Of a stretch of 64,000 bases of DNA, positions 23,523 to 35,072 are shown piece after piece. The first letter of the stretch is position 1, and every line of letters starts with the position of its first letter. Source of the stretch: Coffea arabica (Eukaryota > Streptophyta > Magnoliopsida > Gentianales > Rubiaceae); contig NC_092329.1 in assembly GCF_036785885.1 (NCBI RefSeq), forward strand, positions 8,432,001-8,496,000, in the 5' to 3' direction. The translations under genes were made by a program, and so were the position numbers. The notes under the pieces were generated by a model. The model was not told the DNA's origin. It saw nothing but the letters and a program-made list of their open reading frames with translations, and searched no databases.

Positions 23523-25050
23523 TATTTACATAACTACAATTCCAACCAAAGGAGAAGTTTATATGTTGATCACTTTAACCGTCTAATCAAACCTAACTTC
23601 AATTCAACGCTCAAAATGTACACATCGTACTGCGCACTACTGCGAAATACCGTATGAATTTGGATGGAAAATGATGCACACACCGCACCGCGCGCTATAG
23701 CTAACTAGACTTGACGTTCAATGCTATTAGAATTCAACAGGAGAAAAAGACTACAAAATCAATCCTACATAACACAATCTCCCATGCAAATACGGGGTAG
23801 AGTAGACCAACAAGGATAAGATGGTCAAAAACCAACAGAATGAAGGGGCAATATGTATAAAAAACCGAACACCGCACCGTTAAATCTAACAAACTGATCA
23901 GAAAAAAGAACCCAACAAACTAAACCTTCAACCCAAATTCCCAAAAACTCCACCTACTCATGGTGCTCATAGGGACCATGAGCACTATTCCTAACTCCTA
24001 CTTCCCCTTTTCTATTTTCTTTGACGTAAGAGTTGGAGCAAAGGGGTGGCATAGAAACCCTGGCAATAAAGATACGCTACTTCCATACTCTTGGAAGACT
24101 TTTTTTCATACCCTTTTCTTTTTTTCTTCCCCTAAACTTTGGTGTGTATCCTTTGGATCGGCATGTAATGAAATATTGGACTCATGGAATTGTTTAAGTT
24201 CAAGTTTACTTAATTTGTTACAATGCAATAGAATCGAAAATCTTCTAGATATTAAAAGATTTTTCGATGCGACGATTAAAAGGTACATCTTTTGAAATCA
24301 TCCCTCTTTAACCTATGAATTTAGATACATCTTATCCTAAAAAGCATAGTCAAACTCTATACTCGCAGTATTGATATTTTTGTCATTCTATATAATGCCT
24401 CGTGTGAATTTCTTCTTGTGGAGATAAAGAAAACCAAACAAAATCTTCTCATCTCAACTTTTCTATTTGTTTGCTGTAACCTGGTAGACATTGAACATTG
24501 CTTTTAGCAGACATGAACGCTCGGCATTTGCAGACTTCAGAGGCAACTGTAATGGGAGTAAGTTAATGGCGATGCTGGACTGGACGTGCGTGGCCCTTGT
24601 CTGCTATTTAACGCTTTTTAATTTTTTTGTCCCTGTGGCCTCTGTCTATTATTAGGTCGATGTCAATGGAGGACCTATTCCATGCTCGAGTGGGCAGCAC
24701 TGAAAACAGCTACAAGGCCTATGCCACATTGCCACTTATCTTACTTTTGGTTTTGTCCTGCCTTTTCCTTGAGAATTCCTTATTTATAAGGATGAACCAG
24801 TAGGGATTTGTGCATAAGATACTCTATTATTTGACATAATTGTTAAAGTGTTTTTTATGATTTGATATATATGAAATAAATATGTAATTAAAAATATAAA
24901 AAAATGGATTTCTGTTACAAATAAAATAAGAAAATGTTATTTACACTCTCATTTTTGTTATTCGTACTCTCACTATCATTTTAATTATACAAATTTCAAT
25001 TATTAGACTATATAATAAAATAAACGGTGGGAGTACAAATAACATTTTTA
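23523..25050. other. Intergenic, nothing recognised
   Basis: No gene was identified. The frame at 23960-24295 has no family features. A fragment at 24830-24905 (GATTTGATATATATGAAATAAA) belongs to the dispersed MITE family with TTTGGATTGC ends. Confidence 0.4.
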
Positions 25051-25690
25051 TGGCTCTATTTGGCACCCTAGTTTTTTTGGGTATTTTTATTACACAATTT
25101 TGTCTACAATAATATCTAAAAACACCAAAAAATTTTTGAAATATCCACCCTAAAACACTCAAAAACACACATCCATTCCTCTTTTTTTTTCCCCACCATT
25201 ATCCCAACTCACCCTTCCACCCCTCTCTCTCTCCTCCTTCTTTTTCCTCCTCCACTCATCCTTCCCCCTTTCCCCATCACCTCTCTCTCCCCTTACCATT
25301 CCTTCTTCCCCTTCCCCCTACCGTGTGACAAGACTAGAGTTTGCATGGCAAGGCTCAGGAGAGGGCGTGGCAAGGAAAAAGGAGAAGGAGGAGGAAGGAA
25401 AAAAGGAGAGGATAAGAGGAGGAGTGGAAAGAGGGAGAGAGATGTAAAAAAGAAAAAAAAAAAAAGGAAACAGGGGAGAGGCAAAGAGGAGGAAGAGTAG
25501 TAATGATGTGGGAGAGGAAGAAGAAAAGGGGAAGAATGAGGGAAAAAAGAAAGAAAAAGAAAAGGAAAAATAATAAGAAAGTTCTTTAATTTCTCCAAAT
25601 ACTTAAATATACAAAAGCTTTTTTCACAAATTCTATATATAGTAAAATTTTATGCAAACATCCGCAAAATACACCATCTAAACGGATCCA
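25051..25690. mobile_element. Foldback-type element with pyrimidine/purine halves
   Basis: The left end TGGCTCTATTTGGCACC and right end (in reverse) TGGATCCGTTTAGATGG are weakly inverted. The left half (25170-25320) is almost pure pyrimidine (CTCTCTCTCC, CCCTTTCCCC) and the right half (25345-25570) almost pure purine (GGAGAAGGAGGAGG, AAAAGAAAAAAAA). It resembles the larger element at 46998-49524. The 101-codon frame on the minus strand is low-complexity filler. Confidence 0.45.
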
Positions 25691-26127
25691 TTATTTGAAA
25701 AACTTTTATATGCAAACCCGCCCGCAGCCCTGAACAATCATCAACTATGGTCTCATTCCAAGCTCATCATAACATACATGCATGCACAGGCACAGAGCCA
25801 TGTTTTCACAGGAGACCCCATGGAATTTTGGATATCTTAACCTCTGGGACATATCCGAGTCAGTTGATCACTACCGTGGCTACTTTGGCTTCTTGATTTT
25901 GATGCAGTATCTGTCGTTTGTTTATTTAATCTCCAACGCCCCCACATTTTGGAAGATTCTGTGGTGGCATGTTAAAAATGGGGGGCCGTCCAAATGAGTG
26001 GACACCACCTTTTCTGTTGATATTGTTGCTCGATCTACCATTCAATTCTCTAAATCATTCCACACGTTTTAAAGGAGCAGCTCTGCTAACAAGTAACTGA
26101 GTGGTTCCACCAGCCACCGTGAAGAAG

Positions 26128-26327
26128 GGAAACGGGTGAGCTGTTAATGACCATGATTTGGTCTCAACAAATTGTGCGGTTTAGATCACAAATTTGCATT
26201 GATTTTTACATCGTATGTGGAATTCATAAAATTTTGTATTAAAGTTACACGTTGTGCAAACAAAGTTACGTCGTATGCAATCAAAGTTACGCGCTGTTAA
26301 AAATGACCAAAACCGTTGGGACCGTCC
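26128..26327 (-). mobile_element. Small Mutator-type MITE, copy 2 (reverse orientation)
   Basis: About 200 bp. Read in reverse it shows the same internal phrases as the 62309-62547 copy: CCAAAACCGTT / TTTTGGTCATTTT, GCGCGTAACTTTGATTGCA and GCACAACGTGTAACTTT. Flanks GTGAAGAAG and ATGAAGAAC agree at 7 of 9 positions, a probably decayed target duplication. Confidence 0.6.
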
Positions 26328-26755
26328 ATGAAGAACACTCTGACTCGATTGCCACGGAATTTTTCAGCAGCTGATATCATGATTATTCCTCCACCAACAA
26401 AATCCAAAGAAAGAAAAGGGAATGTAATCTTTGACGTTACCAAATCATCAGAATCATGACATCATTAAATATTTACAATTTATAGCCACATGCATGTCTG
26501 CAGCAAGATATATGGTACTCTTTTAACTACGTAGTTGTAAGTACTGCATTAAGGAATGGATTGGTATTACAATTTATGGCTAAAAAAAGTGAACGAATCT
26601 CGCCATTCAAACTATTCAGCAAGTACACGTTTATAGCTCAAGAGCAGCCGGGCATAGTTGTATATGAATAATTATTAAAAGATGGCGATTGGCGAACTAT
26701 ATGACAAGAATCAGCTGTAGAATAATCCTTCTTTTTTATTCTCGTGCTCCAACTG

Positions 26756-26759
<4 letters not shown>

Positions 26760-26798
<39 letters not shown>
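26760..26798. repeat. (AT)n microsatellite
   Basis: About 39 bp of uninterrupted alternating AT. Confidence 0.95.
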
Positions 26799-26800
<2 letters not shown>

Positions 26801-27903
26801 TGCACTCTAGCCTAGCAAAATCCCATTTCTAGCATTAGAATTCAATTCGACTTTGGAGAAATTTTGGATGAACAGGCTACAAAAAGATTCAAGATGCTGA
26901 TGCACAGAGACAGTAGTATATGATAGGGACTAAGTCCACCAGGACACATTCCATGAATTGGTGAAGTAACAGTAAAAAAGAAAAAAGGAACCTTCAGCGC
27001 AAGCTCTTCCTGCTGGAAGATACTCTCCAAAATAGTAGGAGCAACCAACTAGAATCTACATGGTGGAAACTCGATGCAACAACAGCAGTGCCATAACATT
27101 ATAATCCCTAGCAAACTGGCGAATGATTCTGAGAAAAGATGTTCCTTGCCCACTAAAGAGACGTCGAGTAAGATGTCTAGAGAAAAAGCTTATGGACAGG
27201 TGCAGAGAATAAAGATAAAATTCATCTACACGGCCTTGAAAGATGAATTAAAGAATCAGCCAGCTACTGGCACCGAATTATTTATTTGGGAAAGGAAATG
27301 CTCGACAGCAACTGCAATGAAAGGGCTGTAGGAGATGAGCTATAGCTTGAGACTTGAGTTGACCGGGGACAGCCGGCCCAGCTACCCCGCTAAGTTGCGG
27401 AATAAACGTAGAAACTTCTCACTGTACCGTCAGCAACTGCACTCAAAACTCACAACGTCACAAACCAAACACCACTACATATTCTACTGGATACACAATT
27501 TTGCTCCTGCTACACTCTTTAACTCAAAAGAATGATCTGATACTTCCAATGCGGAACTGGAAATAACTATCATCGACAATATTTTGCTCCTGCACAAAGA
27601 TCCTCGACGTTGTGCACCAGGCTCCAACCAGCGGCAGCGGCAGTTCCCCAAATGACGCAAACTGCATGACTTACTGAAACGGAGCAAAACTCTGCAGACG
27701 CAAAATACAGTAGTACAACCAAGCGAAGAAACAGTCGGGGGAAAAAGAGACCATGCAAGCCAGACCAGCCGGCCTCCAGGTAATACATGCTGCCAAGCAT
27801 GAGATGTCTTGATGACCTTGAGATGATGCTTGAGATGATGGTATATTCATTGACTAACCAGAACGGTTGAGGGAAAAGGAGATTCCCTCCCCCCCCCGGC
27901 GCA

Positions 27904-27922
27904 ACACACACACACACACACA
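27904..27922. repeat. (CA)n microsatellite
   Basis: About nine CA units immediately after a C-rich run (CCCCCCCC) near 27890. Confidence 0.9.
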
Positions 27923-29298
27923 TCTGCAATCGAATCGTGGATTTGGAGCAGGATATGTCATAAAAGGCAAACAGCAACCATCCGTCAAGTCACTAAACTA
28001 GGAAAAATTGTTTGTTAATTAAGTTTAATGCTTAGCCATTTATTCATGTGCTTTCCACTACTAGAGCTCCAAAAAAGAACTAATTACGCAGATTGCCTGC
28101 TAAACTTGGTCTTAAGAGTATCAATCCACTGGGTCCTCTCCTCAACACTTAAAAATATTTGATGGATGACTACAAAATCCCTGCTACTTATCATTCAAAG
28201 CAGATCCACTGCCAAACTTTCCATCTAAAAGCCACTGCAAAAGAGTCAACATCCGACTTAACATTTGAAAGAAAAAATAAAATAAAATAAAACCCAACAG
28301 GAGTTGATTGAGTCAGGCAAATACACCCTAAACAAAACAAAATATAAAAAATAAAAAATAAATAAAAAAATGTTACAGGACTCTAGAGCTGTTGAAACGC
28401 ACTTCACGTGGAGTCTACTCAAGGTCAATGAACCAAACATCCAACTCAATGACTGCAAGAACAGGCCATGCCCACAGCAACAGATGATACACCTCGCCTA
28501 AGTTGTCTTTGATAAGTGTATACGAATGTAACCATAGAAGTTGCGCAAGCATGAAATTATCCTCACTTTAAACATGCCAGAAAGACATTAACTTCAACAA
28601 AAGCCACAACAGGAGGATTGTTAAGGGCATTTCCCTTGAAAACTACCTAGGCATCAAAAGTTTCAAACTGTCTGCCATCAGTATTTTGGTATGCAAATCA
28701 TCCAAATGTCACCAACCTGCATCTTTAACCAGTGTATTGACTTGTTAATATAACCTCCTAATGCAGTGCACCCAACCTCTTATAAGGCCTAAAATTTTAT
28801 TTCTTTTCAATATTTCCAGAAATCCTTCACCTTCGAAGTGCTAGTGACATTGCAACGTGTTTCAGTTTTAATGACCCTTCATGAGTCATGGCCAGACATT
28901 CGCCAGCAATCTACTGTAGTTGCAACAAATTTATAATTTGACTAACAAGAGAATATTCACATAGCATCCCCACAGCATATAACTTGATCCCAACATAAGA
29001 ATTTCTCCTCAAAATTGAGAGGAGGAGGATCATAATGCCAATGAAATTACATAACCGAGCTTTGCTGAAAACAAGTTCTAAATAACTAGAAGCATCACAA
29101 CAACAACAACAAATGTGACCATAACTACAAAAGGAGTTGCGAGAGTAAAATAGTATAAGCCTAAGTTTTCTGCTGTATTTGAGGATTCCCTCCATGATCC
29201 TATCACAGGTAACATTACACGGTCTGTATAAAAAGGAAACTCCAAGTAAGGATAGTTTCTTTGTTTTCCAACATTTTAAAACTAAAAGGACCTCAATC

Positions 29299-31137
29299 TC
29301 AACCACGAATTTCATTAATAGCCGAGCGCAGCATTTCGTCTCCCACAACTGATCTCAACTGTTCCATAAACATATCTTTCCCCACCTTCCCATCCTGTAA
29401 CAGATTTCAGGACTAAAATCAGTCAAAAATAGGAAAAGAAATCTGGTGCATAACCAATATTTTGCTTGAACTAATATAATGTCTTGATCACACTATTTCA
29501 TTGCAATACATACCTTGAGTGAGCCACACAAAGTTTGTAATTGAAGAACTTTGAGAGGAGGAAGAGATCTCCCAAGCTTGGCAAATAACTTTGCAACAAA
29601 GGGACTTGGCACAGGAGAATCCAACTTAACACATGGAGTACCAGTAACTTGACCTGAAAAGACACAAGCAGTTATTTTTTGCACGAACACACAAGTCATC
29701 CAGACTGAGAAGATATGGAAGAATATCTACCTTGCACATGATTGGCAGATTTATAGCTGACCACCAGCTCTGGAAGAATGTGTGTACTCATATTGGTAGG
29801 CCATACCACATACCACTTAGGATCTGTCAACTGATCCACACCAGTATCAAAATCCAAACTTGAAGGCAACTTCTGGTTAGAGCCAGCCTCAATTTTCTCA
29901 CATTTGCCCAACAGGACTCGGCACAAAATTACATGCTTTTCGCCATTATCATCTATGTCTGACATCATGGCACTACAAGTGCACCCAAGCAACAATCAGA
30001 AGAAAAAAAAAGAAGATAGCAGATTAACATAAGAACAGCTAAACCTACTCTACATGGTCAGAATACACCTATAAAAAAAATCAAGTACCTGATATGCGGT
30101 AACTTAGCAGGAGATAAATATACACCAACTCCATGAGGTCGAGGAGTTTGGACCTGATCAGGCATTCCAAACCCATGAGCCAAAATACTATCTACACCCT
30201 CTGCTGACGTCCCATGCCATGCAAAAACCATGTTGGCATCTCCTCTAGCTTTCTTCATTATCTCCATCTGCTTCATAAAAACTTCATATCGCGCCTTGTC
30301 CAACACCCCCGTCCTTGTACACTGATGAATCCTAGTGATTGTAGCATCAGTCTCCACCGATCGCAACCCAGACAAAAACAAATTTTTAACAATGGTATAC
30401 TCCTTCTCCCCTTCCTTCAACAGCTTAGTCTTCTCCCACCTCGCCTTATCCACTTCATTCGCAACAATTTGCCGCCTTTTAGCATCTAGATTCCTGACAT
30501 TGGACGAAGTCCCCTCCGATTTTCCCCTCTCAATTTGCTCGACTTCAATTTCCTCACTGACTCTCTTTCTCTTGCCCGATAAACTGTCCAAATTATCAGA
30601 ATCCTCCAAAATCTTTACCTCAATTTCAATTTTGGGACACTTATTCCCCAAAATTTCCTCATTTCGATCATAACTCACAAAAGCCTCACTAGAATTAACA
30701 AAAACTTTAGGGAAAAAACACTTCCCTTTCACATCAATCCAAGCAATTGACTTTTCATCGCCACTATCAAATTGAATTTCCAACATCCTATAAAAATCAA
30801 GCAAAAAATCACAACCTCGAATATTTACCTCAACCATTGGTTTACCTGCCAAGAAGCTTACCTTCACCAAATCCAAAACCTCCTTCGGATAATCCACCCA
30901 CGACCCGTTCACGTCGTAGTACATGACCCGCATCGGTTCCGCACTCTTTCTGAAATTCTCGTGATTCTGAACTAGGAGCTGCGCTTGGCGGTCACAAAAC
31001 GACGATCCGGAAGCAAATCTCCGCTGCGGAGGAGAAACCCTAATTCTCATTTTATTATTGTTTCTCATATTCACAATTTTTTCCGAGCAGAAATTCCCAA
31101 TTCCCGACATCGCCGAATCGGAACTCATATAATTCAT
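29299..31137 (-). CDS. SRO1: RCD1/SRO-family WWE-PARP-RST protein
   Basis: Four exons (30089-31137, 29731-29972, 29514-29653, 29299-29394) encode 508 residues. The start is the first ATG in the frame (MNYMSSDSAMSG). Residues about 66-147 are a WWE-type domain (MYYDVNGSWVDYP, AWIDVKGKCFFP). A basic patch (KRKR near 189-192, AKRR near 219-222) may be a nuclear signal. Residues about 245-430 are PARP-like: GDANMVFAWHGTS, HGVGVYLSP, VILCRVLLGKCEK, YVVWPTNMSTHILPELVV. Residues about 445-508 are the RST domain, ending SVVGDEMLRSAINEIRG. Members bind transcription factors through RST and integrate stress and hormone signals in the nucleus. The triad reads His308, Tyr340, and Trp403 where active polymerases have Glu, so poly-ADP-ribosylation is unlikely. 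Family placement is firm; the SRO1 symbol rests on domain order (type with WWE) and could equally be RCD1. Confidence 0.92.
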
Positions 31138-33687
31138 GTCCGAAGAAAATAAAAAACAAAAAAGAATTTTTCTGTGCCGCCCTTTTTGAGAAGTTCTGTC
31201 ACAAAATGAGATGAACAAAAGAACTTCTGGAATGAAAGGGTTTCGCCGCCTCAATATATATATACGAGAACAGTAGACTATCACGGGTCAGTGAATTTAC
31301 CGTTTAGACACTGGGTTTAGGTCGGTTGTAGAGAAATGAGTTTGATAAGGCAAGGGTTTTTATGGTATTTCATAGAAGGAGGTAGGAGAATTCTGATACT
31401 CTGACTAGGCATTAGAGAGGTAGAGTTGTGGCGTGGGGTTGGGACTAGGGAAGGTTTGACTTGTGGATTAAGAAAGAGAAAACGGTCCAATGTTGATGAC
31501 GGCTGAAGTGGGCTAGAATGCATGTTTAATGAGGGTTGCTTCGGCCCAAGGAAATGGGTATTTTTACTTTGATAAGGACAGCATTTGCTTGCCGGGCAGG
31601 TAGAACAAGGAGTCTCTTCATTTCAAGGGATTTTAAAAAGTCAATCTTTTGACTTTTCCTTTATTCTATGTTGACAATTGGATCGACAAGTTGTATGGTA
31701 CTTGCACTATGTAGGGTTTTATGGGATTGAAAGGCTATGCTTTTATGTTAAATTAATGGAAGAAGAAAGCATAAAGGGATTTATATGATTTGACGGTAAT
31801 GGTGATGAGAAGAATCCAAGCGGGAGAGATAGGCAAAAGGGGAGAGCTATTTTGTAGTAGTGTGTTTTTGTGTGCTTTTTTGTATTCGTCTTTGCATGTT
31901 TGATTCTCGAGCAAGAAAGAAATATCGTATGGCTTTTTACATGGCGTAGTTGGGTAACCTAGGGCTAGGTTTTGTAATTAAATTGGGATTTGTTAATGTG
32001 AGCACGAAATTCCTTTCATGTACTTAGCGAAGTAATTCAATTAATTTCTATCTCTATTGGTCGTTCACGAATTCGGAATCTAGATTTGTGTCTTTCTTGG
32101 CCAAAAGAAAACACACTAATTAAACTTGAAGAAGGGTTTTGTCGCTAATATGAACTATTATTACCTTTGGATTTGTTACGGATCAAAATGTTTTTTTTTT
32201 TTTAAATAAGATTTGCATGTTTTATAGTGTGTTCAAAGGAGAACTTCCTCGAAAGTATAAACATCTAATGAGGAATTTGAGAAAAGTTCAACATTTTTCT
32301 ATGAAGAAATTTTCAAAACACAAATAGTAATGTGTAATATTATGTAACACCCTAAATGATATTTAACTTGTTTCTTTTTTTTTGGTGAAGGATGAGCCTT
32401 GCATGGTACTATATAGGAACATATAAACTCAAAGTTCTACGTAACATCTTGATTATTAATAAAGTATAAAATATCACTTTTCTAGAAGCTTGCAGTCCTT
32501 TTATTTATGTAATATAACAAAAAATTAATTATGAATATGTAATCATAATTCAGAGTTTGATTTATGAGCAGTATAGTCATATTCACATGAAATTGAAATT
32601 GTTCTTTGAGAAACACACCTGCAGATACAGAAACTTTCCTCCTTTTTTTATTGTAATTTTTTAGAGTTTTTTTTTATAAAAATGTATCATATCCATTTGA
32701 TATTTGTGAAATAAAAAGGTGATAGCAATTTGATATATACGAGATAAAAAGGTGATTAGAAAATATATTCACGAAAAAACGTAGATATATATTTTTTTAA
32801 AATGACTTTCCAAACAAGGTATTTATTGCCTATGCATCTTTGTGGTAGGTACAAACCTTAGAAAGGGCAGTTATGTTGGCAATACATCAAAGAATTTGGT
32901 GTTAAAAGGTTATACTTTAGTTCTTATTAGAATCATTTTCTAACATTTCAGTAACCTTTAATTTATTTTCTCTAGCTGTAGAAAAATATAATACTGAATG
33001 TTATCATCCCCAAAACAGTAGAAACAAGTCAACGACACACCTACTACGGAAAACTTACAGTTGGCTGGTCTCGAAACAAGTCCCTGGGATTTGAAATTTA
33101 AAGCAAAATGTGTGTACCTGCTTATTGAGTTCAATCATTTCACTAATTTTTATTTTGTGACTATGGACAAATTTTTGGCTTTTCTATTCAACAATTATAT
33201 TTTTCTCTCTCTAAGCAATACGAAGATATATGTATATATGTATGTATATATAGCATGCATTCTCGTATTTGCATATGCATGGGAACAAATAATTTTTTTG
33301 TTCCTAAAACGGCAAAAATATATTCATGAAGCAACCTAAATAGGTTGCTCAATTCTATTATTCTTGAAGCAAATGAATACATGTATCTATGTTTAAACGA
33401 ACTAATAAAAGAATTCTGGGTCATATGTATCATTTGTGAAAAACTTCCACCTCATTTAGAAAACTTTTGAGTGTCAAATTAAGACACTAATTAATTAAGT
33501 TAGTCAATGTGAAATGGCAGTTATTTATTGTTTGCTTATTAGAAAATACTACTACGTAATTTTCCTCTATTAATGGTTCTTATTTTCAAAAGCCCAGGAC
33601 AAACTCTAGCGACTAAAAAATTAAAAGAGAAAAAAAACTCTATTCATAGAACTGCTTTTTTATTTTATTTTATTTTATTTTCGGTGT
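31138..33687. other. Intergenic, 5' flank of SRO
   Basis: Promoter side of SRO, then AT-rich DNA without a recognisable gene. A MITE fragment lies near 32650-32800 (GATATATACGAGATAAAAAGG words repeated). TA/GTATA-rich simple sequence occurs at 33228-33255. Confidence 0.4.
31254..31264 (-). promoter_or_regulatory. Candidate TATA box of SRO
   Basis: TATATATATA on the coding strand, about 115 bp upstream of the SRO start codon. Position and sequence fit; simple-repeat character lowers confidence. Confidence 0.45.
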
Positions 33688-33702
33688 CAGAAACAGGTGA
33701 TT

Positions 33703-33906
33703 TTTTTTTTTTTTTTTTTTGTCGACAAAGGGGTGTCCGGGTCAATCCTTACGGGGCTCGACTAATCCCCTGCGGCCCGGGCCCGACGCCCCAACCCGAT
33801 CCAAGCATGATAAGTGCGCGGAGGAATCCAGCAGAGTAGAGACTCGATCTTGGAACCAAGAGGTCACCAGTGGGAGGTGCTATCGCTGGATCATTCACGC
33901 GAGGCA
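33703..33906 (-). mobile_element. SINE, tRNA-derived, poly(A)-tailed
   Basis: In reverse orientation, the tail showing as a 20-T run from 33701. Read on the minus strand it has a GGTTCCAAGATC-type box B region (33847-33862), the phrase GGGGATTAGTCGAGCCC and the 3' end TTTGTCGAC before poly(A). A direct repeat CAGAAACAGGTGATT flanks it (33688-33702 and 33907-33921). It is unusually GC-rich against the surrounding AT-rich DNA. Confidence 0.82.
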
Positions 33907-33921
33907 CAGAAACAGGTGATT

Positions 33922-34788
33922 ACTAGATAGGGAAAACAGGGAGGTATGCTCAAGCCCAGCCCAATTATTCAATGCAACTAGAAATTGGCAGTGTGTGAGA
34001 ATACTCCTGTGAATTTGGTCTTTCCAAAAAATTTGACATGGTTAGTTGGACAAGGAGAAATTTGAAATGATTTTAGTTATTTGAAAGTCTGAATTACAAA
34101 TGGAGTAAAATATATATTTTTAATTAAATTGCAAAGCCAATTTTTTCTCAATAATCATTTGGCCAGAAGCTTTTCAGCTCGTGTAATATATTTTTTTTAT
34201 GTGATTAATATAAATGGACTCGGGGCAAGTTGGTCGAATTAATTACAAATAGGTGCAATTGTTGTATTTCATCCACAACGTGCTGCTGTACGTTGTTAAT
34301 AGATGCAGTTGTATTTTATGCATTCAGTTGATATACACGAATAAAATTTGTGTGTACAATAGAGTCATATAAGAGTAATACACCTTATCATGTATAACTC
34401 CGACAATTGCACCAAAATTCCAACTGCACTTGACTCAAGTTCGATATATTTAGTCAATACTTTCAAAAAAAAAAAAAAGTAGCTGGAAAACATGGATAGA
34501 CAATTTTCAATTTTATTTTCCAAATGCTCTAATTTCTTGCCAAAACAGATTCACGACCTTTTTCCTTCTTGGTTATAAAATAGACTCCTTCATGTACGCT
34601 CGTGTACATAGAAAATGAACGTCAGTTGTACGCTATACTGACCCAAATAAAGGGCTGTGACTGTGAGGGCCAAGATAACAAAATGAGCCCAAAGGGTAAA
34701 ACTGGTAGCTTTGGTAGATTCCTGAACAGTGAACACAGTCGAACCGAATGAAACGGGTCGGTTTAATTCCTGTAAACAGTTGAACCCA
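33922..34788. other. Intergenic between SRO and the KH gene
   Basis: Shared upstream region of the divergent SRO and HEN4-like genes together with 31138-33687. No gene recognised. Confidence 0.4.
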
Positions 34789-34795
34789 TATAAAA
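34789..34795 (+). promoter_or_regulatory. Candidate TATA box of the HEN4-like gene
   Basis: TATAAAA, which would place transcription start near 34820, about 120 bp before the putative leader intron. Confidence 0.6.
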
Positions 34796-34940
34796 CCCTT
34801 TGCCTTCAGGAGGGTTTCACAGTCGAAGTGTAATTCATGCAATTTTCCTGCAAAAGCTCCCCTTCCTGATAAGAAATCTTAACACACTCTGGCCAAAAGC
34901 TCAGTTGAAATCCAAATCAAAGCCGACCCAAGTTAGACCC

Positions 34941-35071
34941 GTAAGTCACCTTACCTTTCTTGATTATTGAAGCTTTAATCAGTATTTTAATTCTGCATTT
35001 TTTTCAATGAATATCCGTTTTTTTTTTTGGTTGGGTTCGGAATTAAAAGTACTTTTTTTTTTTTTGGGAAG
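34941..35071 (+). other. Probable intron in the 5' UTR of the HEN4-like gene
   Basis: A strong donor GTAAGT at 34941 is followed by T-rich DNA with two long T tracts and an acceptor AG at 35070-35071. The ATG at 35073 follows one base later. An alternative ATG at 35007 is in frame, but lies inside this intron-like stretch and would add a Phe-rich stretch unlike the family. Confidence 0.6.
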
Positions 35072-35072
35072 G

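Larger units (their letters stand above)
26337..29298. other. Intergenic and 3' flank of the SRO gene
   Basis: Nearest 29298 this is probably SRO 3' UTR. Simple repeats lie at 26760-26798 and 27904-27922. Frames such as 27570-27977 show no protein family and run through the CA repeat; they are not annotated as genes. Confidence 0.4.

Noticed and set aside
25293-25598. 101-codon frame rich in Leu, Pro, Ser and Phe on the minus strand
   Set aside because: It lies in the purine-rich arm of a foldback element; low complexity, not a protein.
30214-30975. Plus-strand frames opposite SRO exon 1
   Set aside because: Shadow frames of the conserved minus-strand WWE and PARP coding exon.
31138-31284. 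Upstream extension of the SRO frame
   Set aside because: No ATG in the extension; it is read-through of the leader over the TATA-like repeat.
33703-33906. Possible tRNA gene in the GC-rich patch
   Set aside because: The box B is imperfect, no cloverleaf is apparent, and poly(A) plus a 15-bp direct repeat mark it as a SINE.
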